Assembly: GCF_017833415.1 (NCBI RefSeq)
Contig: NZ_JAFICC010000002.1
Coordinates: forward strand, 248,001-312,000
DNA length: 64,000 bases
Direction of reading: 5' to 3'
Origin: Flavobacterium sp. 1355
Lineage (GTDB): Bacteria; Bacteroidota; Bacteroidia; Flavobacteriales; Flavobacteriaceae
In this document: piece after piece, positions 50,199 to 62,500 of the stretch
How the letters are laid out: each line of letters starts with the position of its first letter
How positions within the stretch are numbered: the stretch's first letter is position 1
Program-made: the position numbers and the translations under genes
Notes under the pieces: generated by a model
Told to the model about the DNA's origin: nothing
What the model saw: the letters and a program-made list of their open reading frames with translations, nothing else
Databases searched by the model: none

Positions 50199-51649
50199 TT
50201 CGAAAAACTACTTTATATTTAACTCATTGTGTTGTATTTTTAAGCCTTCTTTTATTCACTGAAGCAAATTTACATGCGCAAATATCATCGATATCACCAC
50301 AACAAGTATCCTTTGAAAGAATTTGTGCTGGTGATATTGTTGATGGAGTTAAGTTTAATGAATACTCTGTCTCTTTTACTTATTTAAACTTCCCTGCAGA
50401 TGTAGTTTTTGAAGCTCAGTTATCTGATGAATTTGGAAATTTTACAAACCCAACTGCAACAACAACTCTTGAAACAATACAGGTTTCGGCAACGCAGCAA
50501 ACAATAAAATTTGCCGTTCCGACCAATTTAAAAGGATCAGACAGTTACAGTCTGCGTATCATCAGCAACAAAAATGTACAAAGCCAGAACGTTAAAAACT
50601 TTTCGGGAAACACTACATTTTCAGCTTATTATATGTCGTATGTAAATTCCTTTTTTATTAATAACAAGGATCAGAATGCTACTATTTGTGCTGGAGGTAA
50701 TTTAACCTTATCGGTTTATAATCCAACTCCGGAAGTACCTGAATCATCTCCTGCAAACAGCCCAAACCTGAAATATAAATGGTATAAAGATGATGTCCTT
50801 ATTGCCGGACAAACGGCAAGTTCAATCATTGTTAGCAGTACCGGAATTTACTATGCTGAAATTGATTACGGATTTTGTACTTCTGAAAACATCAGTTCAA
50901 ATCGTGTTACGGTTACTTCGTCAAGTTCAGGAAGCGCTGTTACTATTACCTCAAGCTTAGGAAATCCTTTTTGCCCTAACGGGACAGGAACTGTCTTGCT
51001 AGCTACGTCTGGTAACAGTTATGTTTGGAAAAAAGACGGAGTTGTAATTCCTGGAGTTACTACCCGTTCGTATACTGCAGATAATGCTGGTATATATACA
51101 GTAGAAGTTGATTTTGGCGGGTGTATAGCTACAGGAAGTATTGATTTAAAAGTTAACGGTTTTTCGGCAAGTATCGATGTTGCAGATGAACATATACTTG
51201 CAGAAGGTGAGACATTAAACGTTTCATTAACTACAGATGCTACGACCCCAACAATTCAGTGGTATCTAAACGATAATCCTATTAATGGCGCAAATGGACT
51301 AAGTTATTTAGTTACCCTAAGAGGAAATTATAAAGTGGTAATCTCTCAGGCTTCGGGTTGTGTGGCAACTAGAGAATTTAATTTTACTATAAGAGGCCAA
51401 GGCAAATCAACTGTAATTCCAAATATAGTTAGCATGCAAAACCCATATTGGGATCTACCAGTTGAATATCAAAATCAACAAACGAATGTAATTATTCTCA
51501 GTTCGCAAGGTGAAATTGTTTTTGAGGGTGTTAATTATGATTCTTCAAAATGGGTTATTAAAGATTTTAAAAATGTAAATCCAGTATATTACTATGTCAT
51601 TCAATCCGACACAGGTGAAAAAAAAGGATCAATAACTGTGATAAAATAA
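50195..51649 (+). CDS. sprC: Ig-like repeat protein with T9SS type-B-like C-terminus (SprC-like)
   Basis: 484 residues. A signal peptide ends near residue 29 (FTEANLHAQ). Two or three Ig-like units follow, each with a KWYKDD/VWKKDG/QWYLND core and a G-IYYAEIDYG or G-IYTVEVDFG strand. The last 80 residues (VIPNIVSMQNPYWDLPVEYQ, then YYYVIQSDTGEKKGSITVI) match the type-B T9SS C-terminal sorting domain, implying secretion through the type IX system. The order (SprC-like, PorP/SprF-like, SprB-like) resembles the F. johnsoniae spr operon; the symbol is by context only. Confidence 0.62.
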   Translation: MIRKTTLYLTHCVVFLSLLLFTEANLHAQISSISPQQVSFERICAGDIVDGVKFNEYSVSFTYLNFPADVVFEAQLSDEFGNFTNPTATTTLETIQVSATQQTIKFAVPTNLKGSDSYSLRIISNKNVQSQNVKNFSGNTTFSAYYMSYVNSFFINNKDQNATICAGGNLTLSVYNPTPEVPESSPANSPNLKYKWYKDDVLIAGQTASSIIVSSTGIYYAEIDYGFCTSENISSNRVTVTSSSSGSAVTITSSLGNPFCPNGTGTVLLATSGNSYVWKKDGVVIPGVTTRSYTADNAGIYTVEVDFGGCIATGSIDLKVNGFSASIDVADEHILAEGETLNVSLTTDATTPTIQWYLNDNPINGANGLSYLVTLRGNYKVVISQASGCVATREFNFTIRGQGKSTVIPNIVSMQNPYWDLPVEYQNQQTNVIILSSQGEIVFEGVNYDSSKWVIKDFKNVNPVYYYVIQSDTGEKKGSITVIK

Positions 51650-51650
51650 T

Positions 51651-54600
51651 ATGAAGAAAATTTTACTATTCATAACTTTATTTTACGGTTTTTCAAATTT
51701 ACTCTATTCCCAGGAAGTTCCTGAGAATGGAGTTGTTTCGTTTTCGTTACCTATAAGAAATTCATTAAAGTTTAATAGATATTTAATTAACCCTGCATTT
51801 AGCTTTGTTCGCGAACAGAATGCATACATAAGTTTCTATAATAAAAGACAGTGGACTCAGTTTGAGAATGCACCAAACACCTATTTATTTGGTTATTCAG
51901 GACGCTTTAGAGAAAATGAAGCCTTTGCATTTGGATTATTTCAACAGAATTACGGATTAATGACAGTATTTGGCGGAGTTGGTAACTTTGCCCATAATAT
52001 TGTTTTGCAGGAAGACAGTAATTTAACTTTTGGTCTTAATGTGGGCGCTTACCAAAGCGGATTGGACAAAGGGAAAATAATATCAGATGATTCTCAAATT
52101 GGAAATGTCGATTATCCATCAAACACAATGCTTACCATTAACCCAGGTATTAATTATGGTACAGCTTTCCTTGATTTTGGAGTATCTGTAAATAATTTAA
52201 TTCTTTACAATTTTGGTTCAGGTGTTGTAAAAAATGACCCGGAAAGAGCTATCGAACTACATGCAATGTACACAGGTTATATTGACAGTTACGGTTTTTT
52301 TGACAGAAGTAAATTTTCAGGAATTGTAAAAACAGAAATCAAAGAAGAGAAAACAATAATTTCCGGACTTGCCATGGTTGCTATTCCAAAAGGAGTTTGG
52401 GCACAGGCAGGATATAATTCATTATATGGAGTTTCTGCAGGACTTGGTATTAATATCTCACCAAGTATTGCTATAGAATACAATTATGAAAGAGGAATGG
52501 GGAACTTTTCTAATCTGGGTGGTTCTCATGAATTTGCTATCGCATACAAATTCAAAAACAAAAACTATTATTATGGTGATGACGAAGAAGGTTCTATTAT
52601 AGATCCTGCTAAGGCAAAACCTGTAATGGTTAAAAAGACAACATCAACCACACCGGTTACAAGAACAAGTGGTGCTGAAAAAGCGAAACTTGCTGCCGAA
52701 GCAAAAGCCAAAGCCGATGCAGAAGCTCAAAGAGTAAGACTTGCAGCTGCAGAAAAAGCCAAGGCCGATGCCGAAGCTGCTGCAAAAGCAAAATTAGAAG
52801 CAGATACAAAAGCCAAAGCAGACGCACAGGCATTAAAAATAAAATTAGCTGCAGATGCTAAAGCGAAGGCCGATGCCGAAGCAGAAGCGAGAGCTAAAGC
52901 CGTTGCAAATAAACCAGCTGCAACTCAAAGAACACAAACGCAGACACAAGCACAATTAGCTGCAGATAACAAAGCAAAAGCAGATGCACAAGCTGCAGAG
53001 CGTGCAAGATTAGCTGCTGATAACAGAACAAAAGCAGATGCACAAGCAGCAGAAAGAGCACGATTAGTTGCAGATAATAAAGCCAAAGCCGATGCGCAAG
53101 CTGCTGTAAGAGCAAAATTAGCAGCAGATAATAAAGCCAAAGCCGATGCCCAGGACGCAGAAAGAGCAAGACTGGCTGCAGATAATAAAGCAAGAGTAGA
53201 TGCGCAGGCTGCAGAGCGTGCAAGATTGGCTGCTGCAAAAGGTAAAGTTGATGCAGAAGGCGTAGCTAAAACGCCAGCTGTTACAAATACACCCGCTGAG
53301 CCACAAAAAACTGCGGCGCAACTGGCTGCTGATAAAGCTAAGGCAGATGCAGAAGCTGCAGCAAAAGCAAAACTAGATGCAGATAATAAAGCTAAGGCAG
53401 ATGCAGAAGCACTTAAGGCGAAATTAGCTGCAGATGCTCAGGCAAAAGCAGACGCTGCAGAGGCTAAACGTAAAGCAGATGCAAAAGCAAAAGCTGAGGC
53501 TGCAGATTTACAATCTATATTAGCTGCAGATGCAAAAGCAAAAGCAGATTCTGATGCACTTCAGGCAAGGTTAGCCGCAGAAGCAAAAGCAAAAGCTGCC
53601 GCTGCTGTGAAAACTAAAGCTAGTATTGATGCTGCAAACAGAGCAAAAGCTGCTGCAGATGCAAAAGAAAAAGCAGCACAAGAAGCAGCACTAAAAGAAA
53701 AAGCAGCACAAGAAGCAAAAGCAAAAGCAGATGAAGAAGCGAGACAGGCCAGAATTGCTGCAGATGCAAAAGCCAAAGCTGATGCAGAAGCACTGAAAAT
53801 AAAATTAGCAAACGACGCAAAAGCAAAAGCTGAAGCAGATGCTTTGCAAGCAAAACTAGCAGCCGAAGCAAAAGCAAAAGCCGATGCAGAAGCAATACAA
53901 GCAAAACTAGCAGCGGACGCGAAAGCTAAAGCTGATGCAGAAGCATTACAAGCTAAGTTAGCAGCTGACGCAAAAGCAAAAGCCGATGCAGAAGCAATAC
54001 AAGCAAAACTAGCAGCGGACGCGAAAGCTAAAGCTGATGCAGAGGCAATACAAGCTAAGTTAGCAGCTGACGCAAAAGCAAAAGCTGATGCAGAAGCATT
54101 ACAAGCTAAGTTAGCAGCTGACGCAAAAGCAAAAGCCGATGCAGAAGCATTACAGGCAAAACTTGCAGCAGATGCAAAAGCGAAAGCTGATGCAGAAGCA
54201 ATACAAGCTAAGTTAGCAGCTGACGCAAAAGCAAAAGCAGATGCAGAAGCATTCCAAGCTAAGTTAGCAGCGGACGCAAAAGCAAAAGCCGACGCAGAAG
54301 CATTACAGGCAAAACTTGCAGCAGATGCAAAAGCGAAAGCTGATGCAGAGGCAATACAAGCTAAGTTAGCAGCGGATGCAAAAGCAAAAGCCGATGCAGA
54401 AGCATTACAAGCTAAGTTAGCAGCGGACGCAAAAGCAAAAGCCGACGCAGAAGCTCAACAAGCAAAACTTGCAGCAGACGCCAAAGCGAAAGCTGATATG
54501 GAAGCTAAATTAATAGCTGATGCTAAAGTAAAAGCTGATGCAGAAGCAACAGCAAGATTACAAGCAGAAGCAGAAGCTAAAAAAATACAAATAGAAGAAG

Positions 54601-56360
54601 AACGTCAAGCTAAGTTAGCAGCCGACGCCAAAGCGAAAGCGGATGCAGAAGCACTTCAAGCTAAGTTAGCTGCAGATGCCAAAGCAAAAGCCGATGCAGA
54701 AGCACTTCAGGCAAAACTTGCAGCTGATGCCAAAGCGAAAGCAGATGCAGAAGCATTACAAGCGAAACTTGCAGCTGATGCCAAAGCTAAAGCAGATGCA
54801 GAAGCACTTCAGGCGAAACTTGCAGCTGATGCCAAAGCGAAAGCTGATGCAGAAGCACTTCAAGCTAAGTTAGCTGCAGATGCCAAAGCAAAAGCAGACG
54901 CAGAAGCACTTCAGGCGAAACTTGCAGCAGATGCCAAAGCGAAAGCAGATGCAGAAGCACTTCAGGCAAAACTTGCAGCTGATGCCAAAGCGAAAGCAGA
55001 TGCAGAAGCATTACAAGCGAAACTTGCAGCTGATGCCAAAGCGAAAGCAGATGCAGAAGCACTTCAGGCAAAACTTGCAGCTGATGCCAAAGCGAAAGCA
55101 GATGCAGAAGCATTACAAGCGAAACTAGCAGCGGATGCGAAAGCCAAAGCTGATGCAGAAGCACTTCAAGCTAAGTTAGCTGCAGATGCCAAAGCAAAAG
55201 CAGACGCAGAAGCACTTCAGGCGAAACTTGCAGCTGATGCTAAAGCGAAAGCAGATGCAGAAGCACTTCAGGCGAAACTTGCAGCAGACGCCAAAGCGAA
55301 AGCGGATATGGAAGCAGCTCAGGCTAAATTATTAGCAGATGCAAAAGCAAAAGCCGACGCAGAAGCTAATGATAAATTAAAAGCTCAGGAAGAAATAAGA
55401 CAATTACAATTAGCAGAGGAAGCGAAACTTGCAGCTGAAGCTAAAGCCAAAGCTGATGCAGAAGCACAAGCAAGATTAATGGCATCTCAAAAAGATGAGA
55501 CAGCAAAAGCTATAGATAACCTGACGCAATCTCTGGATGCTAGTGCTAAAACACAAAGCGATTTATTGGCACAGTTTAATGCAACAGTGGCAAACAAACA
55601 AAAAGATCTTAATGATTTAAGAGAAGAAAATGATTTAAGTGATAAAGGTATTTACAAAGAACCGAAACCATTTAAAAGTGTTGCCGCAGAAAACAGCCAG
55701 TTAGAAGCTTTGAAGTTGCAGATTGCTGAAGCCAATAGAGCTCAAAAAGATGAAATTGCCAAATTGACTAATTTATATAACGAAAGACTTAAAAAAGTAC
55801 CAAATAAAAATGATGCTTTAAACAAAGCTTATCTGGAAAAAATAAATCAATTGAAAGCGGCACAGCTTAAAATGGAACAGGATAGTATAGACTTACTGGC
55901 AAATTTAGAGCGTATTAAAGCTGAAACTGAAATTGAGAAGAAACGTAGAATTAAACAGGCGGCATACGAAAATGACCAGGGAAGATATGCACAGGATCTG
56001 GCTGCTCTGAAACGTATTAAGGAAACAACAAAACCTAGTAGCACACCATTGACTGCAAGTGATTTTGATTTTGGAGAAGACCAGTCAAATATGCAGATTA
56101 TCAAGAATATCAAAAATTCTGAAAGTGGGTACTATATGATTGTTGCGGTACACAGCAGCGTTGAAAAAAGAGATGAATTTTTAACTAAAGCAGTTGCTGC
56201 AGGAGTTACAAACATTAATTTCTTCTACAATATTGCAACTAGTAAATATTACATCTATTACGAAAAATTCGATGGATTATCTGAGGCTCAACAAGCATTA
56301 GGAACTAAAGGAAGCAAGCCATATAATGGGAAAATGGCCATCGTAAAAGTGGAGAATTAA
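51651..56360 (+). CDS. sprD: PorP/SprF-like protein with a long Ala/Lys coiled-coil and SPOR-like end (SprD-like)
   Basis: 1,569 residues. The N-terminal 310 residues after a signal peptide (LLFITLFYGFSNLLYSQEVP) form a PorP/SprF outer-membrane barrel (INPAFSFVREQNAYISFYNK; ELHAMYTGYIDSYGFFDRSK). From about 345 to 1240 runs an Ala/Lys/Asp-rich helix with tandem 17-residue units (LQAKLAADAKAKADAEA), about 13 in one block and 14 in the next. A less repetitive coiled coil and a SPOR-like C-terminus (YYMIVAVHSSVEKRDEFLTK) follow. It begins 1 base after the SprC-like stop. It may bridge outer membrane and peptidoglycan. Confidence 0.72.
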   Translation: MKKILLFITLFYGFSNLLYSQEVPENGVVSFSLPIRNSLKFNRYLINPAFSFVREQNAYISFYNKRQWTQFENAPNTYLFGYSGRFRENEAFAFGLFQQNYGLMTVFGGVGNFAHNIVLQEDSNLTFGLNVGAYQSGLDKGKIISDDSQIGNVDYPSNTMLTINPGINYGTAFLDFGVSVNNLILYNFGSGVVKNDPERAIELHAMYTGYIDSYGFFDRSKFSGIVKTEIKEEKTIISGLAMVAIPKGVWAQAGYNSLYGVSAGLGINISPSIAIEYNYERGMGNFSNLGGSHEFAIAYKFKNKNYYYGDDEEGSIIDPAKAKPVMVKKTTSTTPVTRTSGAEKAKLAAEAKAKADAEAQRVRLAAAEKAKADAEAAAKAKLEADTKAKADAQALKIKLAADAKAKADAEAEARAKAVANKPAATQRTQTQTQAQLAADNKAKADAQAAERARLAADNRTKADAQAAERARLVADNKAKADAQAAVRAKLAADNKAKADAQDAERARLAADNKARVDAQAAERARLAAAKGKVDAEGVAKTPAVTNTPAEPQKTAAQLAADKAKADAEAAAKAKLDADNKAKADAEALKAKLAADAQAKADAAEAKRKADAKAKAEAADLQSILAADAKAKADSDALQARLAAEAKAKAAAAVKTKASIDAANRAKAAADAKEKAAQEAALKEKAAQEAKAKADEEARQARIAADAKAKADAEALKIKLANDAKAKAEADALQAKLAAEAKAKADAEAIQAKLAADAKAKADAEALQAKLAADAKAKADAEAIQAKLAADAKAKADAEAIQAKLAADAKAKADAEALQAKLAADAKAKADAEALQAKLAADAKAKADAEAIQAKLAADAKAKADAEAFQAKLAADAKAKADAEALQAKLAADAKAKADAEAIQAKLAADAKAKADAEALQAKLAADAKAKADAEAQQAKLAADAKAKADMEAKLIADAKVKADAEATARLQAEAEAKKIQIEEERQAKLAADAKAKADAEALQAKLAADAKAKADAEALQAKLAADAKAKADAEALQAKLAADAKAKADAEALQAKLAADAKAKADAEALQAKLAADAKAKADAEALQAKLAADAKAKADAEALQAKLAADAKAKADAEALQAKLAADAKAKADAEALQAKLAADAKAKADAEALQAKLAADAKAKADAEALQAKLAADAKAKADAEALQAKLAADAKAKADAEALQAKLAADAKAKADMEAAQAKLLADAKAKADAEANDKLKAQEEIRQLQLAEEAKLAAEAKAKADAEAQARLMASQKDETAKAIDNLTQSLDASAKTQSDLLAQFNATVANKQKDLNDLREENDLSDKGIYKEPKPFKSVAAENSQLEALKLQIAEANRAQKDEIAKLTNLYNERLKKVPNKNDALNKAYLEKINQLKAAQLKMEQDSIDLLANLERIKAETEIEKKRRIKQAAYENDQGRYAQDLAALKRIKETTKPSSTPLTASDFDFGEDQSNMQIIKNIKNSESGYYMIVAVHSSVEKRDEFLTKAVAAGVTNINFFYNIATSKYYIYYEKFDGLSEAQQALGTKGSKPYNGKMAIVKVEN
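53844..54506 (+). repeat. 51-base tandem repeats, block 1 (13 units)
   Basis: Thirteen in-frame units of 17 codons, each reading xQAKLAADAKAKADAEA with x = L, I, F or Q and small variants. Synonymous codon changes separate units, and some pairs of units are near identical at the DNA level. Confidence 0.9.
54603..55316 (+). repeat. 51-base tandem repeats, block 2 (14 units)
   Basis: Fourteen in-frame units, 714 bases in all, mostly LQAKLAADAKAKADAEA. Units here are more uniform in protein than block 1. A fifteenth, divergent unit (AQAKLLADAKAKADAEA) ends at 55367. Confidence 0.92.
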
Positions 56361-56509
56361 TAATAAGAATTAGTAAAGAATAAATATGGCTGGCAGCTTC
56401 TTATTTTGAGAAGTACATATTAAAAAAGTTAAAAATAAATTAAGATTACATATTGTTTTTTTGAATGCCCCTTCAGAGAGATAGTTAGTTAAACTGAAAC
56501 CGTAATACT

Positions 56510-59500
56510 ATGAAAAAACCTACTACATTAAAATCAATTTTAGTTGTATTATTTTTTATACAAAGTTTTATTGTTTTCGCTCAAAAACCTTTCACCTCCA
56601 GATTTGATCAGAGTTTAAAGGGTGATATGCTTTTGATAGGAAATAATATTTTGAATAGAGATATCAGAAATGGTGAACGGCCAAACAATGCCTTCAATGC
56701 AACTGATAAAAATAATAATGACCTTGACATGCAGTATGTTGATGTCGATAGTGATAATACTACTTTTAGTTCGAGTTCGGCTAATTTAGTTATCCCAACT
56801 GCTAGTAGAGAGTGTTATAAAATTGTCTATGCAGGACTGTACTGGGCTGGTATTTATAGTAAAGGTGCTGTTGATAATGGAACTGTAAATCGTGCTAATT
56901 TAGGTTCGATTAAATTTAAGCTTCCTGGTCAGACTACCTATAATAATATTACGGGGTCATTAATATATGATTACTATCCGACAACTTCGAACGGCGATCA
57001 GATGCCTTATGCCTATTACTATGACGCAACATCATTAGTACAGGGATTAGCAAATCCTGAGGGAACTTATACTGCAGCAAATATTATAGCTGCAAGAGGG
57101 ACTATTAATGGTGGATATTCTGCGGGTTGGAATTTATTCATTGTTTACGAAGATCCTAAGTCGTCTGCAAAATATATCACAACCTTTGATGGTTTCAGAT
57201 GGATCCAGGCTTCAAGCGGACCTGTAACATATGATATTTCTGGTTTTAAAACCATTCCGGTAGGAGGGGTAAAAGCAAAATTGGCTTTTGCAGCATTAGA
57301 AGGAGATGTTAACTTAACAGGCGATCGTTATTCTATTAATGGTACAGATATCTCTACAACCGAACGTCCTGTAAATAACTTTTTTAATAGTACAATCAAT
57401 GATACAAATGGTCCTTATACTAACAGGAATCCAGCGAGTGGAAACACGCTTGGTTTTGAAGCAGGGATTTTAAATGTACCCAACCCCGCTACTGGAGCGT
57501 TCCCCGGTGGTAGTGTCATAAAAAATAATGATACCTCTGCACAGTTAAAACTGACAACAAGCGGTGATGGTTACGGATTGTTCTTTAATGCATTTAACGT
57601 CGAAATTATTGAGCCTAAGATTGTTTTAACTAAGATTGTTAAAAATGAAAGCGGAGTTAATATCGGTGGTCAGAATGTAACATTAGGACAGAAGTTAAAT
57701 TATGAAATAGGTTTTGAAAATACAGGTAATGATGATGCTACTTCTTTTACGATTAGAGATCAACTGCCTATAAATATTATTTTTAATTATCCGGCAGATC
57801 TTAATACTTTACCAACAGGCGTAACAGTTCAGAGTTATAATCCTACTACAAGAAATATTGTTTTTAATGTTGCTAATAGTCTTGTAAGATCAGGGCTTAA
57901 CAAAAAGAACACAGTTATTAGTTTTAAAGTACAAGTTGTTCCTGATTGTAGTATGTTGAGCGAAGCTTGTTCTAATAGTATTGACAACTCTGCTTATGCT
58001 ACTTATAAAGGTGTTACAAATACAACTTTTACTATTTCTGATGACCCGAGTGTGAATACCAATACGGGTTGTCTTTTAGTTCCAAAAGCTACTAACTTCT
58101 TAGTTGGTGTTGACGGTTGTAAATTTTCGTCAAATGTTACCTTGTGTAAGGACGATGTAGATTTGGTTGCAGCAAATGGTTATACAAATTATACCTGGTA
58201 TAGCGATGCAGCCCATACTGTACAAATTGGAAGCGGACAGACATTAAACGTTAAAAATCCGGGAACTTATTATGTATACAATTTAGCTGCAGCACCTTGT
58301 AGATCAATCTATCAGGAGTTTGTGGTAACACGTTTTGGTAACACTGCAACAAACCCGGTAATTCCTTTTGCAGATCAGGTAGTAACCTGTCCTGACACAG
58401 GAAAGCCATTGCCAAATATTTTCTTATGCGGAAATAATGCGTCAAAACTTATTAATACGAACATCACAGAAAGTACTTCATCAATTGTTTGGGAAAGGCT
58501 CGACACAGCAATTTGTCCAAGCAATAATAAACTTTGTCCAAACGAAGATAAAGACTGTACGGGATGGGTTCAGGTTGCTACTGGTCCTGATTACGCGGCA
58601 AATACAGCTGGACAATATCGTTTGACTATAAATTATACAGGTGCTTGTTTCAACCGTTTTTATTTTAATGTTTATGAAAACAAACTAAATGCTACAGAAA
58701 CTCATACTGATATAATTTGTTCTAAAAATGGTAACATTACTGTAGGAGGTGTTCCGACTGGTTATGAATATGCGCTTAGCACAGATCCAAATGGTGCAAT
58801 TGGTGCATACCAGACAAGCAATATTTTTCCAATAACAACTCCGGGTTATTATACAGTTCACATTAGACAAATAGGAGTTACTACAAATCCATGTGATTTT
58901 ACTATTCCGGGTATCCAAATCAGAAAAAGAGATCTTACTATTACTAAAAATGTAGTAAATGCTACTTGTAATGGTGATAAAGGATCTATTGCTGTTGTTG
59001 CAAATAATGTAGACGCACAATATTATTATAGAATATATAATGGAGCAACACTGGTAAACAGTTTTGGGCCAACTGCTGATAACAATTATATATTCCCTAA
59101 TTTAAATCCTGGAATAACTTATACAATCGAAGTATATTCCGGAAACATTACTATAGCTGGAAATACAGTTACAAGTGATTGTAAAATTGTAGACACACAA
59201 GCTTTAGCACCTGCTCCTGCAGCAATAACTGCTACGGCCGCTTTAACAGTTCCGTTAACTTCTTGCAGCGACGGAAAAATTGTTATTACACCAACAGGAG
59301 GAACTGCCCCTTATTTTTACTTCATAAACGGATCTACGACTTTCCAGACATCAAATGAAATTGTTGTTACTGCTCCGGGTAAATTTGATATTCAGGTTGT
59401 AGATTCTAATAACTGTACAGCTTCAACATCTATTACTGTTACAGCAAATCCAAAACCGGTTTATACGGTAACAAAAACAGATATTAATTGTAGTGGTGAA

Positions 59501-62500
59501 AAAACACAGATTACTGTTAATGTAACAAATGCAAACGGATATACTTTAGAATATAGTATTAATGGTGGTGCATTTACTACTAACCCAGTTTTTAGTAACC
59601 TTTCAGGAGGTACTTATAATATTGTAGTTAGATATACTTTATTAGGAACAACTTGTACAGATCCGGCTATTCCTATTACAATAACAGAACCAGCAAACGC
59701 ATTATCAGCATCTGCGGGGGTTTCAGAATTAGCAGGTTGTGATCCTTCTGGAAACGGATTTGGTAAGGTTCGTATTACTAATCCTCAGGGAGGAACGCCT
59801 CCATATACTTATAGTTTTGACGGAGGAAATGTTTATGGTCCATCTAATGAAGCATATGTTGCTCCCGGAACTTATACACTATATGTAAAAGATTCAAAAG
59901 GTTGTGTATACAGTATGCCTGGAGTAGTTTTAGATCCAAAACCAGCTGATCCTACAATTGCTGTTGGCGCTCCTGTATTTAATTGTAATGGAACAGCAAC
60001 AAGTACAGTTACTGTAACAAATAATGGCGGAGCAAATTACTCTTACGAGTATTATTTAGATAATGTATTAAATACAAATACGCCTCCAAATGTATTTTTA
60101 AATGTTCCTTCTGGATCACATACAGTTAGCGTAAAATATAATTTAGTTTCTGTACCAACATACAGTAACTTATTATTAGAAAATTTTGGTTCAGGAGGAA
60201 CAACAACTTCACCTGGTATTGCAGCAGCTTATTGTTTCAATGACCAGAGAGTTAATCCACCTTATACATGTTCTCTAAACGGAACTCCAACTCGTTCTGT
60301 TGAAGATAACCAGTACTCTGTAACGAGCTTCTTCTGGAGAAATGACACAGCATGGTATCAATTTAAAGATCATACTACTAATGGAGCTGATGCAAACGGA
60401 AGATATTTATTAGTAAATATTGGTTCTGCAGCAGGTCCTTACGGAATTTTATATAGTAAACCAATTATTGATGTTATTCCTAATCAGCCGGTAATGGTTG
60501 ATTTATATGTTGCCAATTTATTAAACACGGGTGTTAACGGTGCTGCTCCAATCGTTAGATTTGAGTTAGTTAATAGTGCTGGTGTTGTTGTTGCTACACA
60601 AGATACAGGAAAAATCGCAGAAGCTGCAAATGATCCTAACAGAACAAAATGGGTGCCGATTAACCTTTCATTAAACCCGGGTAATAATACAAACTTAACA
60701 TTCAGAATTCGTTCAGGAAGTGTTGATTATGCAGGAAATGACTTGGTTATTGATGATATCTGGGTTCGTCAGATTCCAAAATCATGTATTAGCCAAAAAG
60801 ATTTCCCTATTGTTATTGACAGTAATAAAGCATTTAGTGCTTCTATCACAGGATTTAAAGATTTGACTTGTGCGGGTTCTAATAATGGAGAAATTACTAT
60901 TGCAGCTCAAAACTTTAATCTTCCATACGGATTTGATTATTCATTAGATAATGGTGTAACCTGGGTTAACTCAAAAGTATCTCCGGTAACAGCTACAGGA
61001 TTATCAGATAAAACATATGCAATAAGAGTTCGTTTTGATTCTTCTGCATCTAGTTGTGTATTCCCATTCTCACAAGTAATCAAAGCTCCATCAGCATTGA
61101 CGGTTACAGCTCAGGTTACAGCACAGCCAACTTGTACAAATGGTGCTTCTATTACAGCAACAGCTACTGGAGGAACACCTAATTATCAATACGAGTTAAG
61201 ACAATTAAATGGTGTTACGGTAGTAGTTCCGTTTCAAACCTCAAACGTATTTACTAATATTGCTACGGGATCTTACACAGTAGTAGCAAGAGATGCTAAT
61301 TCTTGTTCATCTCCGGCTTCAGTACGTGTTGATATCAATGCTCCAAATTTGCCAACGGCATCTTTGGCAGCGACCTCAGATTTATGTTATGATACAACAA
61401 ATCAGTCTACACTTGTAGTTACAGCTACAGGAAGCGGAACGTTGACTTATAGTTTAGACGGTGCGCCTGCTCAAACTTCTAATACATTTACAAATGTTGG
61501 ACCTGGTACTCACAGTGTTGTGGTAACAGACAGTAACAATTGTACTGCAACAGTAAGCAATATTGTTATTGCACCAGAATTAAAAGGTAGTGCAGCAATT
61601 TCTAAAACATTAGATTGTACAACATCACCAAATGCTACAATTACAGTTACCATTACGGGTGGAACAAGTGCATTTACTTATAAAGTTAAAAGAGGAACAG
61701 GAGCTTACGGTTCTAGCATACCAGTAACCGGAACTTCTTTTGTATACACAGCTACTACAGCAGGTACTTATACTTTTGAAATTACAGATTCAAAAGGTTG
61801 CGTTACTACTGTTAGTGGAACCATTAGCCCTATTTCAAATCCTACAGTTACTGCTACTCCAACACAAATTACTTGTAACGGTTTAACAAACGGTAGTGTA
61901 CAATTAATAGGAGCAGGTGGTTCAGGAGGATATCAATATAATTTTAATAATGCAGGATGGTCATCAACTTCTTTATATTCTAACTTAAGTCCAAATATTG
62001 ATTATACTTATTTGGTTAGAGATAGTAAAGGATGTACTTCTGCAAGTGCTACTATCAGATTAACTCAGCCAACTGCTGTATCAGGAACAATAAGTGCTAC
62101 AGAACTTCAGTGTAACGGTACAGGTACTACACCTGCAGTTGTTACTGTTAATGGTGCCGGAGGAACAGGTGCTTATACTTATAGTTTCAACGGAACAACA
62201 AATTTTACCAGTACAAATACATTTTCTACTTCTACAGGTGGTGTAGTTACAGCATATATCAGAGATGCCAATAATTGCCAGTTCGGGCCATTATCGGTTA
62301 CAATTGCTGCTTTAGACAGAATTACAGGCATTACCATAACAGATAGCGGATACGATTGTTCTACAACTCCTCCTGGCGGTCACGTAAACATTGCCGCAGT
62401 AAAAACAGATATTTCTGCGCCAATTCGTTTTCAGATAATTTCAGGTCCTGCAGGATATAATAGTGCTTCAAATTCAGATGGTGAATTTAAATCGTTAGCA

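Noticed and set aside
52894..53904. Leu-rich and Ala-rich minus-strand frames opposite the coiled-coil repeats
   Set aside because: They are shadows of the GCA/AAA codon repeats of the SprD-like gene. Their composition is forced by the opposite strand.
53844..55316. A repeat array that resembles a CRISPR at first sight
   Set aside because: Units are 51 bases, in frame, without unique spacers, and encode a 17-residue protein repeat. No cas genes are in the window.
56361..56509. Possible terminator between the SprD-like and SprB-like genes
   Set aside because: The inverted match AGCTTCT/AGAAGT is short and lacks a T run. Continuous transcription is more likely.
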